A stretch of DNA of 64,000 nucleotides from Listeria floridensis FSL S10-1187 (lineage in GTDB: Bacteria > Bacillota > Bacilli > Lactobacillales > Listeriaceae): positions 1 through 64,000 of the forward strand of contig NZ_AODF01000015.1 of NCBI RefSeq assembly GCF_000525875.1, given 5' to 3'. The notes under the pieces are model-generated. The model was not told the origin of the DNA. It was given only the letters and a program-made list of their open reading frames with translations, and searched no databases. Both the position numbers and the translations under genes were made by a program. Numbering within the stretch: position 1 is the stretch's first letter; every line of letters begins with the position of its first letter. Below, piece after piece: positions 18,049 to 26,714 of the stretch.

Positions 18049-18466
18049 AACGAAATCTTCCTTTCCCGATTTGAAAAATCAATTTGTACGACCTACTCTG
18101 TCCTTTAAAGAACACTGTTGTAAACCGATTGATATGACCGCTTTTGCCTAGGAAAGAAAATTGCTCTTTTTGCTTAAGCTTTAAAGTTTTCGGGTAAAGA
18201 TCTTGTGTTTTCTGATCTCCTTTTTCTTGAATCAATAGTCGATCTTCCTCAAATGTAAGAGTAATAGGCTGATTCGTGACTAAGGCACGAGTTTGAGCAA
18301 GAAAAATATCAGCTTTAATGACTTGCAGAAATTGTTTTTTCTCAATATGCTGTAGGGCTTGAAATGCCGGTTTAATAGATAAACTGATAAGAATCATAAA
18401 AATCGCTAAAACGATAAGCATTTCAATTAAAGTAAAGCCGTTTCGATTGATGCGCCTATTTTTCAT
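18035..18466 (-). CDS. comGD: competence pseudopilin ComGD
   Basis: This 143-residue protein starts at ATG 18466, overlapping comGC by 11 bases. The prepilin motif is NRNGFTLIEMLIVLAIFMIL. After it comes a typical ComGD/GspH-like domain: QVIKADIFLAQTRALVTNQP, then PITLTFEEDRLLIQEKG and a C-terminal SYKLIFQIGKGRFRFEEN. The open frame continues upstream through comGC in another reading frame, and that part is a shadow. A further in-frame ATG four codons upstream is possible. Confidence 0.88.
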   Translation of the reverse strand: MKNRRINRNGFTLIEMLIVLAIFMILISLSIKPAFQALQHIEKKQFLQVIKADIFLAQTRALVTNQPITLTFEEDRLLIQEKGDQKTQDLYPKTLKLKQKEQFSFLGKSGHINRFTTVFFKGQSRSYKLIFQIGKGRFRFEEN

Positions 18467-18767
18467 GAACGGTTCCATCGCTATTGATAGCGACTTGATT
18501 GCCATTTGGACAACTTTTCTGCTTATCGGACAGAAAACCTTTTGCATGTAGATCATCGAATGTTGGAATTTTATTGTACTCAAGCTCGTAAGCTTGAACT
18601 TGCGTTTCAACCATCGACACAAATGCGCTGCAGCCTTTGTCGTTGATCGATTTGCTCTGCTTAGTGAGGTTTGGAATGATAAGGAGAAGTAGGACACTAA
18701 CAACAAGTAAAACAACAAGCATTTCCACAAGCGTAAACCCTCGCTCGTCTCGCCAGTTAATTTTCAT
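18456..18767 (-). CDS. comGC: major competence pseudopilin ComGC
   Basis: This 103-residue protein is the main structural subunit of the competence pseudopilus. The short basic leader ends at ERG, followed by FTLVEMLVVLLVVSVLLLLI, the class III signal and N-terminal helix. The mature domain keeps two cysteines (KGCSAF and KSCPNG), as in B. subtilis ComGC, where an intramolecular disulfide forms. The ATG at 18767 follows AAAGGAAG and lies 13 bases after comGB. Confidence 0.93.
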   Translation of the reverse strand: MKINWRDERGFTLVEMLVVLLVVSVLLLLIIPNLTKQSKSINDKGCSAFVSMVETQVQAYELEYNKIPTFDDLHAKGFLSDKQKSCPNGNQVAINSDGTVHEK

Positions 18768-18780
18768 AATGACACTTCCT

Positions 18781-19817
18781 TTAAATTTGATCTACCATAC
18801 TGAACATTGGAAAGAGAATGGATAAATAAATGGAAACAATTAATAGACCGATGATTAGAAAAGCAACAGGTTGTATCCAGCTAAATAGTTTTTCTGTTTT
18901 GTCCATCATCTTTTGATGGCACAAGTCATAATAAAATAACATTTCTTCCGCAATAGTTGCATTTTTCTCTCCATGTTGAATAATAGCAATTAATTCGGGC
19001 TCAAAAATATGAAGCTGATTAGCGGAATTTGCAAGCGGATATCCACGTTCTAACATTGAAAGTAGCTTATCACCAACTGCTTTAAAGAACACAGGAGAAT
19101 GGGGACTGATAAAAAGCTGTAGCATTTTTTGCACTGAAAGCCCACTTTTAAGCAAGTAGCCACATTCTCTTGCAAAAACTTGAGAATAGTGCAGCCTTGT
19201 AAATACAGAAATGAATGGGATTTTCCCAAAGAACTTAGCTCGACTTAAAGCATCTTTGCGCTTGCTTTTTCGAACAATAAGAATACTGATAAAGAAAATA
19301 CATAAAGTAAAAAGGAATAAAAAAAAGAGGAAGTTGTTTTAGCAAAAAAAAGTGTAAAAGTAGTGGAAAGATTTTGGTGATCTCCAATTTGACTGAAAAG
19401 TAAATCAAATTTTGGAAGTAGAAAAATGCGAAGTAAGAAAAACACAATGATGACGGTCAAAAATAATAAGATAGGGTATTGAAAGGTTTTTTTAAGTGTT
19501 TTTTCTTGTTCGGCTCTTTTTTTTTAACAGCGTTCCGCATTCATGCAAAGTTTTAGTAAAATAACCGTGTTCTGCAGCATAAAAAATCGGGGCTGAAATA
19601 AATTCAGGAAAATTTGCTTGCTTGATGGCTGTATAAAAAGTATTTCCTTGTTCAAGCGATGTAAGTATTTGTTTGTATCTCAGTCGTTCTTTCGGAGAAG
19701 TGATTGATAGATAAGAAATGGCTACTTCGATTGAAAACCCTTGATCAAGTAATTCAGCCAGCCGAATCAAAAAGTCGCCATCATCATTCAAGCGTGTTTT
19801 TTTTCAAAAAAATCCAT
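18781..19817 (-). CDS. comGB: competence membrane protein ComGB (several frameshifts as read)
   Basis: ComGB is the polytopic PilC/GspF-type protein of the pseudopilus assembly machine. It is read from ATG 19817 (AAAGGAG upstream), immediately after comGA. The frame breaks three times: in T8 at 19797-19804 (one base missing), T9 at 19517-19525 (one base extra) and near the TTTT/A8 stretch at 19336-19349 (one base missing is the simplest fix). The repaired protein is about 345 residues with DDGDFLIRLAELLDQGFSIE, the first membrane region TFQYPILLFLTVIIVFFLLR, then RECGYLLKSGLSVQKMLQLF and a last membrane helix. Whether the gene is broken in the cell or only in the reads cannot be decided here. 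Confidence 0.8.
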
Positions 19818-20814
19818 AATTAACTCCTTTCTCAATTTGTTGCGCAATGCTTAGGCCATCAGCTTTTTCTTCTCCAGAAAAGAGTAGACTTAGCGTCGCG
19901 CTTTTCGTTGCTTGCTCGTATAATACGGTTTGCTTCTCGGTAAGATGTGTGCAGTAAAGCTCACAATTTCCTAAACAAAGCGGACAATACACATTGTGAA
20001 GGCTTTGATGGCTTACTCCAAGAAGTGCCTGTTTCAAATGTGCCTCTGGAATTTCAAATTCGAGCATTCGTGCAATAATTCCAGATAGGCTGTCGGCGTG
20101 AACGGTGCTAAGAACCAGATGACCAGTCAAGGCAGCACGGACGACCATTTTAGCGGTTTTCGAATCACGGATTTCCCCAATAATCAATAAATCGGGGTCA
20201 TGCCTTAATACGGAGCGAATGACTGAGCTGTATCCTAGCCCTGCCTTTTCGTTAATTTCCACTTGAAGGAATTCATTGTTACCATGCTCAACAGGATCTT
20301 CAATCGTGATAACACTAAGCAGTTCTCTAGATGAGAATATTTCAGCAAGCGCATACATAGACGAGGATTTTCCACTCCCTGTGCTTCCAGAAAACAAAAA
20401 CAGGCCAGTTTGATTTGTGCAACAAGAAAGAATCGCCTGAGATTCATTTGAAAAAAGTGTTGATTCGAGAAAGGGTAAGGCTCGGTTGTATCGAAAGAGC
20501 CTCAAAACTATACTTTCTGCACCGGAAGAGTGGGGCAGCGTTGAGATGCGTAGGGCAATTTTTTCAGAACGGAAGTCGTAATCTAATGTTCCAGACTGGG
20601 GCAGGCGTTTTTCGCCAATATCTAAACCAGATTGAAACTTTAAGTAGAGAGTCAGCTTTTCTGCAGCATCTTGATCAAGAAGTTTAAACGGATATAGTCT
20701 CCCGGCAACCCGAATGCGAAGCGACGCACCGTTTGGACAGGGATGAAGATGGATATCGCTTGCGTTTAAGGAAAGGGCATAGTGGAGCAGATTTTCAAGA
20801 ATAGTTTTTGGCAA
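19804..20814 (-). CDS. comGA: competence ATPase ComGA
   Basis: This 336-residue traffic ATPase of the GspE/PilB family powers pseudopilus assembly. It has the N-terminal SDIHLHP motif, Walker [17 protein letters not shown], Asp box VITIEDPVEHG, Walker B DPDLLIIGEIRDSKT, and the His box LTGHLVLSTVHADS. C-terminal cysteines (CPLCLGNCELYC) form a possible tetracysteine zinc site. The start is TTG 20814 with AAGGGGGTG upstream. It heads the comGA-GG operon on the - strand, with candidate ComK AT boxes about 100-160 bases upstream. Confidence 0.95.
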   Translation of the reverse strand: MPKTILENLLHYALSLNASDIHLHPCPNGASLRIRVAGRLYPFKLLDQDAAEKLTLYLKFQSGLDIGEKRLPQSGTLDYDFRSEKIALRISTLPHSSGAESIVLRLFRYNRALPFLESTLFSNESQAILSCCTNQTGLFLFSGSTGSGKSSSMYALAEIFSSRELLSVITIEDPVEHGNNEFLQVEINEKAGLGYSSVIRSVLRHDPDLLIIGEIRDSKTAKMVVRAALTGHLVLSTVHADSLSGIIARMLEFEIPEAHLKQALLGVSHQSLHNVYCPLCLGNCELYCTHLTEKQTVLYEQATKSATLSLLFSGEEKADGLSIAQQIEKGVNYGFF

Positions 20815-20909
20815 GTGTCACACCCCCTTGCTCTTCTTTTTCTCCATAAATAATAAAACTCCTCGTTTGCTAAATATGGATTTTAAGCTGTGATGGGGCA
20901 TTTTTACCT

Positions 20910-20922
20910 AAAAGTAAGTTTT
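20910..20922. promoter_or_regulatory. candidate ComK AT box upstream of comGA
   Basis: AAAAGTAAGTTTT matches AAAA-N5-TTTT exactly. A second AT-rich match lies at 20963-20977 (A8T7), about 41 bases away; pairs of boxes set by helical turns are the ComK pattern. In AT-rich sequence such matches occur by chance, hence low confidence. Confidence 0.4.
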
Positions 20923-21102
20923 TTAGAGATTTTTTTATCAGGAAAAGTCATGCATAGTGTATAAAAAAAATTTTTTTCGTTCGTGAAAAAGATTGTGAAA
21001 ATATAAACAACACGGACATTTCGTTAAAAATAATAAAGTTAAGCCTTTTCATTACGAACATTTATTGGTTAAAACAGTTATATATCCGTATAACCTTATT
21101 AT

Positions 21103-21131
21103 TTGCCGAACAATCGCTGGCATGGTAAGCT
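21103..21131 (+). promoter_or_regulatory. promoter of the glycine cleavage operon
   Basis: TTGCCG (21103-21108), a 17-bp spacer and TAAGCT (21126-21131) with TG two bases upstream (extended -10). It lies directly upstream of the glycine riboswitch. Confidence 0.5.
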
Positions 21132-21139
21132 AGAGAAAA

Positions 21140-21278
21140 GGAAAGAGTACATAGAAGAATCGCGGGTGAGTGTAAGCAGAGAGACTGCTCTAGCAGCGCC
21201 GACGGGGAAAGCATGGACTATGTGAAACTCTCAGGCAAAAGGATGCTTATAGGACGCAACTCTGGAGTGAAGCAAACG
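21140..21278 (+). ncRNA. glycine riboswitch aptamer
   Basis: The conserved glycine-aptamer core is visible: GCCGACGGGGAAAG near 21197-21210, then AACTCTCAGGCAAAAGGA near 21226-21243, and GGACGCAACTCTGGAG after it. It precedes gcvT, the standard target, where glycine binding turns expression on. I see only one full core, not the tandem pair common in Bacillales; the 3' flank may hold a ghost aptamer. Boundaries are approximate. Confidence 0.88.
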
Positions 21279-21280
21279 AC

Positions 21281-21312
21281 AGGGCTTATTGAGATTAGGT
21301 AAGCCTTTTTCC
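21281..21312 (+). terminator. riboswitch expression-platform terminator before gcvT
   Basis: AGGGCTTA (21281-21288) pairs with TAAGCCT (21300-21306) and is followed by TTTTTCC. It lies between the aptamer and the gcvT ribosome site, so glycine binding can control read-through. Confidence 0.75.
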
Positions 21313-21339
21313 TGTGCACAAAATTAAGAGGAGGTTTTC

Positions 21340-22432
21340 ATGTTGACAGAGCTTTTACAAACACCTTTACATCCGGTTTATGCGAAGTATGGGGCTAAAA
21401 CAATTGATTTCGGGGGATGGGACCTACCCGTTCAATTTTCTGGAATCAAGGAAGAGCATGAAGCGGTTAGAACGCATGCTGGTGTTTTCGATGTTTCACA
21501 CATGGGGGAAATTTTAGTAGAGGGAACAGATAGCACGAAATACTTAGACAAGATGCTTACAAATAATATCGCAACAATCGAGCCGGGACGTGCGCAATAT
21601 AATATCGTCTGCTATGACAATGGCGGAGTTGTGGATGATCTCGTAGCTTATCGATTGGAAGAGAATAGATATTTGCTTGTTGTGAACGCAGCAAATACAG
21701 AAAAAGATTTTAACTGGTTTAAAGAACACGTCGAAGGTGACGTAACAGTTTCAAATGAGTCGAACAAATTTGGACAGCTTGCGGTTCAAGGACCAGAAGC
21801 TGAAAAAATTCTGTCTGGGTTAACAGATACTGACCTTTCGGCTATTCCCTTCTTTGGTTTTGTTGATAATGCAGTTGTAGCTGGTAAAACAGTTCTGATT
21901 TCTCGGACAGGCTACACTGGCGAAGATGGGTTTGAAATCTATACAAAAGCAGAAGATACGGTAGAAATTTTTGAAAAGTTAATTGATGCAGGTGTGAAAC
22001 CGATTGGGCTTGGCGCGCGTGATACTTTACGTTTTGAAGCGAATCTTGCGCTTTATGGGCAAGAGCTTTCGAAAGACATTTCTCCACTTGAGGCGCGCCT
22101 TAACTTTGCTGTAAAGCTTAAAAAAGACGCGGATTTTATTGGAAAAGAAGCATTGATTAAACAAAAAGAAGAAGGCGTTCCGCGTAAAATTGTCGGGATT
22201 GAAATGATTGAACGAGGTATACCGCGCCACGGCTATAAAGTATTTGCAGACGGTAAAGAAATTGGCGAAGTCACTTCCGGCACGCAATCACCTACACTGG
22301 GTAAAAACCTCGGCCTTGTTCTCGTTCAAGCAGATTATGCTACGGTTGGACAAGAAGTTGAAGTCGAAGTTAGAAATAAAAAAAATAAAAGCAGAAGTTA
22401 TTGCAACACCGTTCTACAAGCGTGAAAATTAG
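21340..22432 (+). CDS. gcvT: aminomethyltransferase, glycine cleavage T protein (frameshift near the end as read)
   Basis: The T protein takes the aminomethyl group from lipoyl-H protein, releasing ammonia and making 5,10-methylene-THF. The ATG at 21340 follows GAGGAGG. The sequence has [33 protein letters not shown], the folate region [13 protein letters not shown] and [19 protein letters not shown]. The frame breaks in A8 at 22378-22385; dropping one A gives the proper C terminus [17 protein letters not shown], about 363 residues. As read, a stop comes 8 bases early with a wrong tail. First gene of the gcv operon, followed by gcvPA after 32 bases. Confidence 0.95.
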
Positions 22433-22464
22433 GAGATTTTACGTAAGTTAAAGGAGGAAGAAAC

Positions 22465-23824
22465 ATGGCGAAATTTCGTTATTTACCGATGACGGAACAA
22501 GATGAAAAAGAGATGCTTCAAACGATCGGAGTGAATTCGATCGAAGATTTGTTTGCAGATATTCCCGAAAAAGTGAGGTTTAAGCGTGATTATGACCTTA
22601 AGCCGCCGCTTTCAGAACCAAATTTGCTGAAAGAATTAACAAAACTGGCTGCAAAAAACGTGAACACACAAGATGCGGCATCTTTCCTTGGAGCTGGGAC
22701 ATATTCGCACTACATTCCAACGATTGTAGATCATGTTATTTCACGTTCTGAATTTTATACGGCATATACGCCTTATCAGCCAGAAATCTCACAAGGGGAA
22801 CTTCAAGCAATTTTTGAATTTCAAACGATGGTTGCTGAGTTGACTGGAATGGACTTAGCGAACTCATCAATGTATGATGGCCCGACTTCTCTTGCTGAAG
22901 GAGCAATGCTTGCTGTTGGTCACACGAAACGTAAAAAAAATTCTAATCTCGGAAACCGTTCACCCAGAAGCAATTAATGTTGTTAAGACTTATGCAAAAG
23001 GTCACCATGCTACTGTTGAACTTATCCCTGAAAAAGATGGAAAAACGGATATTGAGGCACTTAATCAAGCAATGACAGATGAAGTTGCCGGGGTGGTTGT
23101 GCAGTATCCAAATTTCTTCGGACAAGTGGAGGATTTAGCTTCCATCGAGCCGATTGTTCATGATAAAAAAGGGTTGTTTATTGTTTCGAGCAATCCGCTT
23201 TCTCTTGGTCTATTAACGCCTCCTGGAGAGTTTGGTGCAGATGTTGTTGCGGGAGATACGCAGGTTTTTGGAATTTCGGAATCGTTCGGCGGGCCGCACT
23301 GCGGCTACTTTGCTGTGACTAACAAACTGATGCGCAAAGTTCCTGGTCGCTTAGTTGGTGAAACGGTTGACGAGAACGGCAAACGCGGCTATGTTCTGAC
23401 GCTTCAAGCTCGTGAACAGCATATCAGACGCGATAAAGCGACAAGTAATATTTGTTCAAACCAAGCTCTTAATGCACTGGCTTCATCTGTAGCGATGGTT
23501 GCACTTGGACAAGAAGGTTTGCCTGAAATGGCGAAGCAAAACATTGATAAAGCTCATTATGCGAAAAAATGTTTTGCTGATGCTGGATTTGATGTACTGT
23601 TCAGTGATGCGTTCTTTAATGAGTTTGTTGTAAAACTTGGCAAACCGGTTGCTGAAGTGAACGAAGAGCTTCTAAAACAGGATATTATCGGCGGATATGA
23701 TCTTGCGCAGTATTATCCAAAATATGAAAATCACATGCTTGTTGCGGTTACAGAATTGCGTACGAAAGAGGAAATCGACACGTTTGTAAAAGCATTAGTT
23801 GATAGTTTGGAGGGAGTCAAATGA
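22465..23824 (+). CDS. gcvPA: glycine dehydrogenase subunit 1 (frameshifted as read)
   Basis: This is the N-terminal half of the split P protein, the PLP-dependent glycine decarboxylase. It starts at ATG 22465 (AAAGGAGG), with [19 protein letters not shown] and [18 protein letters not shown]. The frame breaks in A8 at 22933-22940; removing one A joins [20 protein letters not shown]. The rest includes [17 protein letters not shown] and [16 protein letters not shown]. The repaired length is about 452 residues, normal for the family. It overlaps gcvPB by 4 bases. The lysine that binds PLP is in gcvPB, not here. Confidence 0.95.
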
Positions 23825-25281
23825 GCGAGACAATGCCTTTAGTTTTTGAACGCTCTATTCCAGGCAGAATTGGTTTTAGCTTGCCGGAACAAGATGTGCC
23901 AGAAACGGACTTAAATAGTATTTTTGATGAGAAGACAATTCGTTCGAAAAAAGCGGATATGCCTGAGCTAAGTGAGCTCGAAATCATGCGTCATTATACG
24001 GAATTATCCAATCACAATTTTGGAGTAGATTCCGGCTTCTACCCGCTTGGTTCTTGTACAATGAAGTACAATCCAAAAATTAACGAGCGTGTAGCACGCT
24101 TTCCAGGTTTCGCGAATATTCATCCTTATCAGCCTGAAAGCTCGGTTCAAGGTGCGATGGAATTAATGTATGATCTTCAACAAAGCTTGATTGAAATTAC
24201 AGGAATGGATGAAGTGACGCTTCAACCTGCAGCAGGTGCCCAAGGGGAATGGACAGGCTTAATGCTAATCCGTGCTTATCATGAGGCAAACGGTGACACA
24301 AAACGTACCAAGGTAATTATTCCAGACTCTGCTCACGGAACAAACCCTGCTTCTGCTACTGTTGCAGGTTTTGAAGTAGTTACTGTTAAGTCAAATGAAA
24401 AAGGTCTTGTTGACGTGGAAGACCTTCGTGCTGTAGTGGGTGAGGATACAGCGGCTCTTATGCTGACAAATCCAAATACACTCGGTTTATTTGAAAAAGA
24501 TATCGTCGAAATTGCTGAAATTATCCATGAAGCTGGCGGTAAACTGTATTATGATGGAGCAAACTTAAATGCGGTTATGTCAAAAGCTCGTCCTGGTGAT
24601 ATGGGCTTTGATGTGGTACATCTTAACTTGCATAAAACATTCACAGGTCCGCATGGCGGAGGGGGTCCTGGTTCAGGTCCAATTGGTATCAAAAAAGATT
24701 TGATTCCGTTCTTGCCAACACCGGTGCTAACGAAAAAGGCGGATCAATTTGTATTCGACTACGATTATCCGCAATCGATCGGCCGGGTAAAACCTTTTTA
24801 CGGCAACTTTGGTATCAATGTTCGTGCGTATACCTATATCCGCACAATGGGCGCAGAAGGGCTTAAGAAAGTAACGGAATATGCTGTGCTGAATGCTAAT
24901 TACATGATGCGCCGCTTGGAACATGCATTTGATTTACCGTTTAATCAAATTTGCAAACATGAATTTGTATTAAGTGGAAACCGTCAGAAGAAATTAGGTG
25001 TTCGAACAACGGATATCGCGAAACGCCTACTTGATCATAATTTCCACCCACCAACGGTTTACTTCCCATTAATCGTTGAAGAAGCGATGATGATTGAGCC
25101 GACTGAAACAGAATCAAAAGAAACATTAGATAAATTTATTGATACAATGCTACAAATTGCGAAAGAAGCTGAAGACGATCCTGAAATCGTTCAAGAAGCT
25201 CCGCATAATACGTACGTGAAACGGCTTGATGAAACGCAAGCTGCTCGTAAGCCAGTTCTTCGTTATCAAAAAGAAAGCTAA
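23821..25281 (+). CDS. gcvPB: glycine dehydrogenase subunit 2
   Basis: This 486-residue protein is the C-terminal half of the split P protein and carries the PLP lysine in [17 protein letters not shown]. Upstream are [18 protein letters not shown] and [20 protein letters not shown], with [14 protein letters not shown]. The start ATG at 23821 overlaps the gcvPA stop (ATGA). With gcvPA it decarboxylates glycine onto the lipoyl-H protein, whose gene is not in this window. No frame break. A perfect terminator follows. Confidence 0.97.
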   Translation: MSETMPLVFERSIPGRIGFSLPEQDVPETDLNSIFDEKTIRSKKADMPELSELEIMRHYTELSNHNFGVDSGFYPLGSCTMKYNPKINERVARFPGFANIHPYQPESSVQGAMELMYDLQQSLIEITGMDEVTLQPAAGAQGEWTGLMLIRAYHEANGDTKRTKVIIPDSAHGTNPASATVAGFEVVTVKSNEKGLVDVEDLRAVVGEDTAALMLTNPNTLGLFEKDIVEIAEIIHEAGGKLYYDGANLNAVMSKARPGDMGFDVVHLNLHKTFTGPHGGGGPGSGPIGIKKDLIPFLPTPVLTKKADQFVFDYDYPQSIGRVKPFYGNFGINVRAYTYIRTMGAEGLKKVTEYAVLNANYMMRRLEHAFDLPFNQICKHEFVLSGNRQKKLGVRTTDIAKRLLDHNFHPPTVYFPLIVEEAMMIEPTETESKETLDKFIDTMLQIAKEAEDDPEIVQEAPHNTYVKRLDETQAARKPVLRYQKES

Positions 25282-25282
25282 T

Positions 25283-25320
25283 AAAAACGCCTGAAGGTCA
25301 ATGTACCTTCAGGCGTTTTT
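25283..25320. terminator. bidirectional terminator after gcvPB
   Basis: A perfect 16-bp stem, 25283-25298 with 25305-25320, begins with A5 and ends with T5, so it works on both strands (gcvPB and the opposing pentapeptide gene). Confidence 0.93.
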
Positions 25321-25944
25321 CAGTTTTCGATAACAATTCCGAGAATAGTAGATAATTTAAGTGCTTGGTCTCGTGTCACTTTTAAACCTTTTAATGAAGG
25401 GATAGTGGCGGTGATTTTTTCAAATGTGTTGTCAGTGAAATCAAGACCAGCGAGTGAAGTTTCAGCAAACATACAGTCGTCGAGATTGCACCGGACGAAT
25501 GAGAAATTTTTGAAATCAACGTTTTCAAATTCGGCACCACGAAGGTCACAATCGATGAAAGTAGCGGATTTAAAACGGCTAAAACTAAAGCCGGCCAAAT
25601 TTAATAGGCAATTTTTGAAGGTAACATTTTGAAGCAGCGTATCAGAGAGGTCTATCCCTGTTAGTTTGCAATCTATGAACGAGCTGCGGTGAATGGCGCT
25701 TGAGTGCAGGGCAAGATTCGCTAGGTCGCTTTTTTTCAAAAGAAACATCTGTAAATTCGATTCTCGGATAATAGGTGTCAGAGAAATAAGCATTTTCAAA
25801 CCTTGAGTTCTCGATAATGTAGTGCTCGCTTTCAGCAAGCGGAAATTCGCCGCTAAAATGTACTTGATTAAAGACGGTTTCATCTGTTGAAATAGAAACT
25901 TGACTGGTTAGTTGATCTGGAATACGCGGAGCAGTAATTTTCAT
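25320..25944 (-). CDS. pentapeptide-repeat protein (frameshifted as read)
   Basis: It is read from ATG 25944 (AAGGAGG upstream). The frame breaks in T7 at 25730-25736 (A7 on the coding strand; A6 restores VSFEKSDLANLALHSSAI). The repaired protein is about 207 residues. From about residue 50 it is made of A(D/N)LXX-type pentapeptide repeats, for example SSFIDCKLTGIDLSDTLLQN and ATFIDCDLRGAEFENVDFKN, which fold as a right-handed quadrilateral helix. Such proteins have many roles (DNA mimicry, scaffolds), and none can be assigned. It lies between gcvPB and the rhodanese gene, an apparent insertion relative to the core order I remember. Confidence 0.85.
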
Positions 25945-25963
25945 TGTGTTTCCTCCTTGTGTA

Positions 25964-25998
25964 AATAAGCCGCGCCAAGTCTGGCGCGGCTTATCAAA
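25964..25998 (-). terminator. terminator after the rhodanese gene
   Basis: AATAAGCCGCGCCA (25964-25977) pairs with TGGCGCGGCTTA (25982-25993). On the - strand a short T tract (TTATTT) follows, so it fits as terminator for the rhodanese gene. Confidence 0.6.
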
Positions 25999-26000
25999 TA

Positions 26001-26381
26001 TTATTTGGCTTTTGTTTTTCCAGTCCATTTGCGGAAACCGCCTTTAAGCTGGTAAATATCTCGGTAACCGCGCTTGTAAAGTAAGATAGCCGCTCTGCTG
26101 CTGCGCTGAGCAGACTGACAGTAAAGATAAACGGGCTGATCTTTGCGGATTTCCGATGTACGTTGTTTTAATTGTGTGACCGGAATGTTTCGTGCTCCGA
26201 GGATATGACCGCCGTCAAACTCATTCGGCTCGCGCACATCAATTAATTGTGCACGACGATACCCTTCTTTAAATTGATCTTCTGTTAATACAGTAAGTGC
26301 TTTTCTGCGCATAATAAACTGATATCCTTCATAAACAACTAGGATCAGTAAGATGGCAAATGCTAAAATCCAACTACCCAA
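26001..26381 (-). CDS. yqhL: membrane-anchored rhodanese-like protein
   Basis: This 126-residue protein has an N-terminal membrane helix (SWILAFAILLILVVYEGYQF) and then one rhodanese domain: AQLIDVREPNEFDGGHILGA, and the active loop VYLYCQSAQRSSRAA with the catalytic cysteine. It resembles B. subtilis YqhL, which has the same place upstream of the yqhP-yqhQ genes. The sulfur acceptor is unknown. The start is TTG 26381 with GAGAGGAG upstream. Confidence 0.88.
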   Translation of the reverse strand: MGSWILAFAILLILVVYEGYQFIMRRKALTVLTEDQFKEGYRRAQLIDVREPNEFDGGHILGARNIPVTQLKQRTSEIRKDQPVYLYCQSAQRSSRAAILLYKRGYRDIYQLKGGFRKWTGKTKAK

Positions 26382-26425
26382 ATTCTAAACTCCTCTCTGT
26401 AAAAAAGCATCATAACTATTATACC

Positions 26426-26704
26426 TTATTTTTTCCCGCCTTCAATTACTTTGAAGGAAGAATTTTTCTTTTTTGAAGCCGCGTTTTGTTTTGCCTTTTG
26501 TAATTCTTGCGATTGCTTGACTGCTTTTTGGTAATTAGCATCTGTCTTTTGCTTGTTTTTTGGCCGGACGATAAAGTAAAACAAAATGGCAAACAAGGCT
26601 GCAGAACCAATTAGAATTAGCATTGTGGTGAGCCCACCGGTGAAAAGACCGAACAAGCAAAGAGCAAGTAATAGGATAAAGATAACTAGTGAACTTTTTC
26701 TCAA
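26426..26704 (-). CDS. small two-helix membrane protein, YqhP-like
   Basis: This 92-residue protein has two adjacent membrane helices (SLVIFILLLALCLFGLFTGG and TMLILIGSAALFAILFYFIV) and then a basic, Q/K/A-rich cytoplasmic tail ending in SSFKVIEGGKK. Position between the rhodanese and the YqhQ-like gene fits B. subtilis YqhP and the SA1362-type family; function unknown. The start is TTG 26704 with GAGGGA upstream. It begins 10 bases after the end of the yqhQ gene. Confidence 0.75.
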   Translation of the reverse strand: MRKSSLVIFILLLALCLFGLFTGGLTTMLILIGSAALFAILFYFIVRPKNKQKTDANYQKAVKQSQELQKAKQNAASKKKNSSFKVIEGGKK

Positions 26705-26714
26705 GTAAAATCCC

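Noticed and set aside
18035-18730. long - strand ORF extending comGD upstream through comGC
   Set aside because: The upstream part is another frame of comGC; ComGD starts at ATG 18466 with its prepilin signal.
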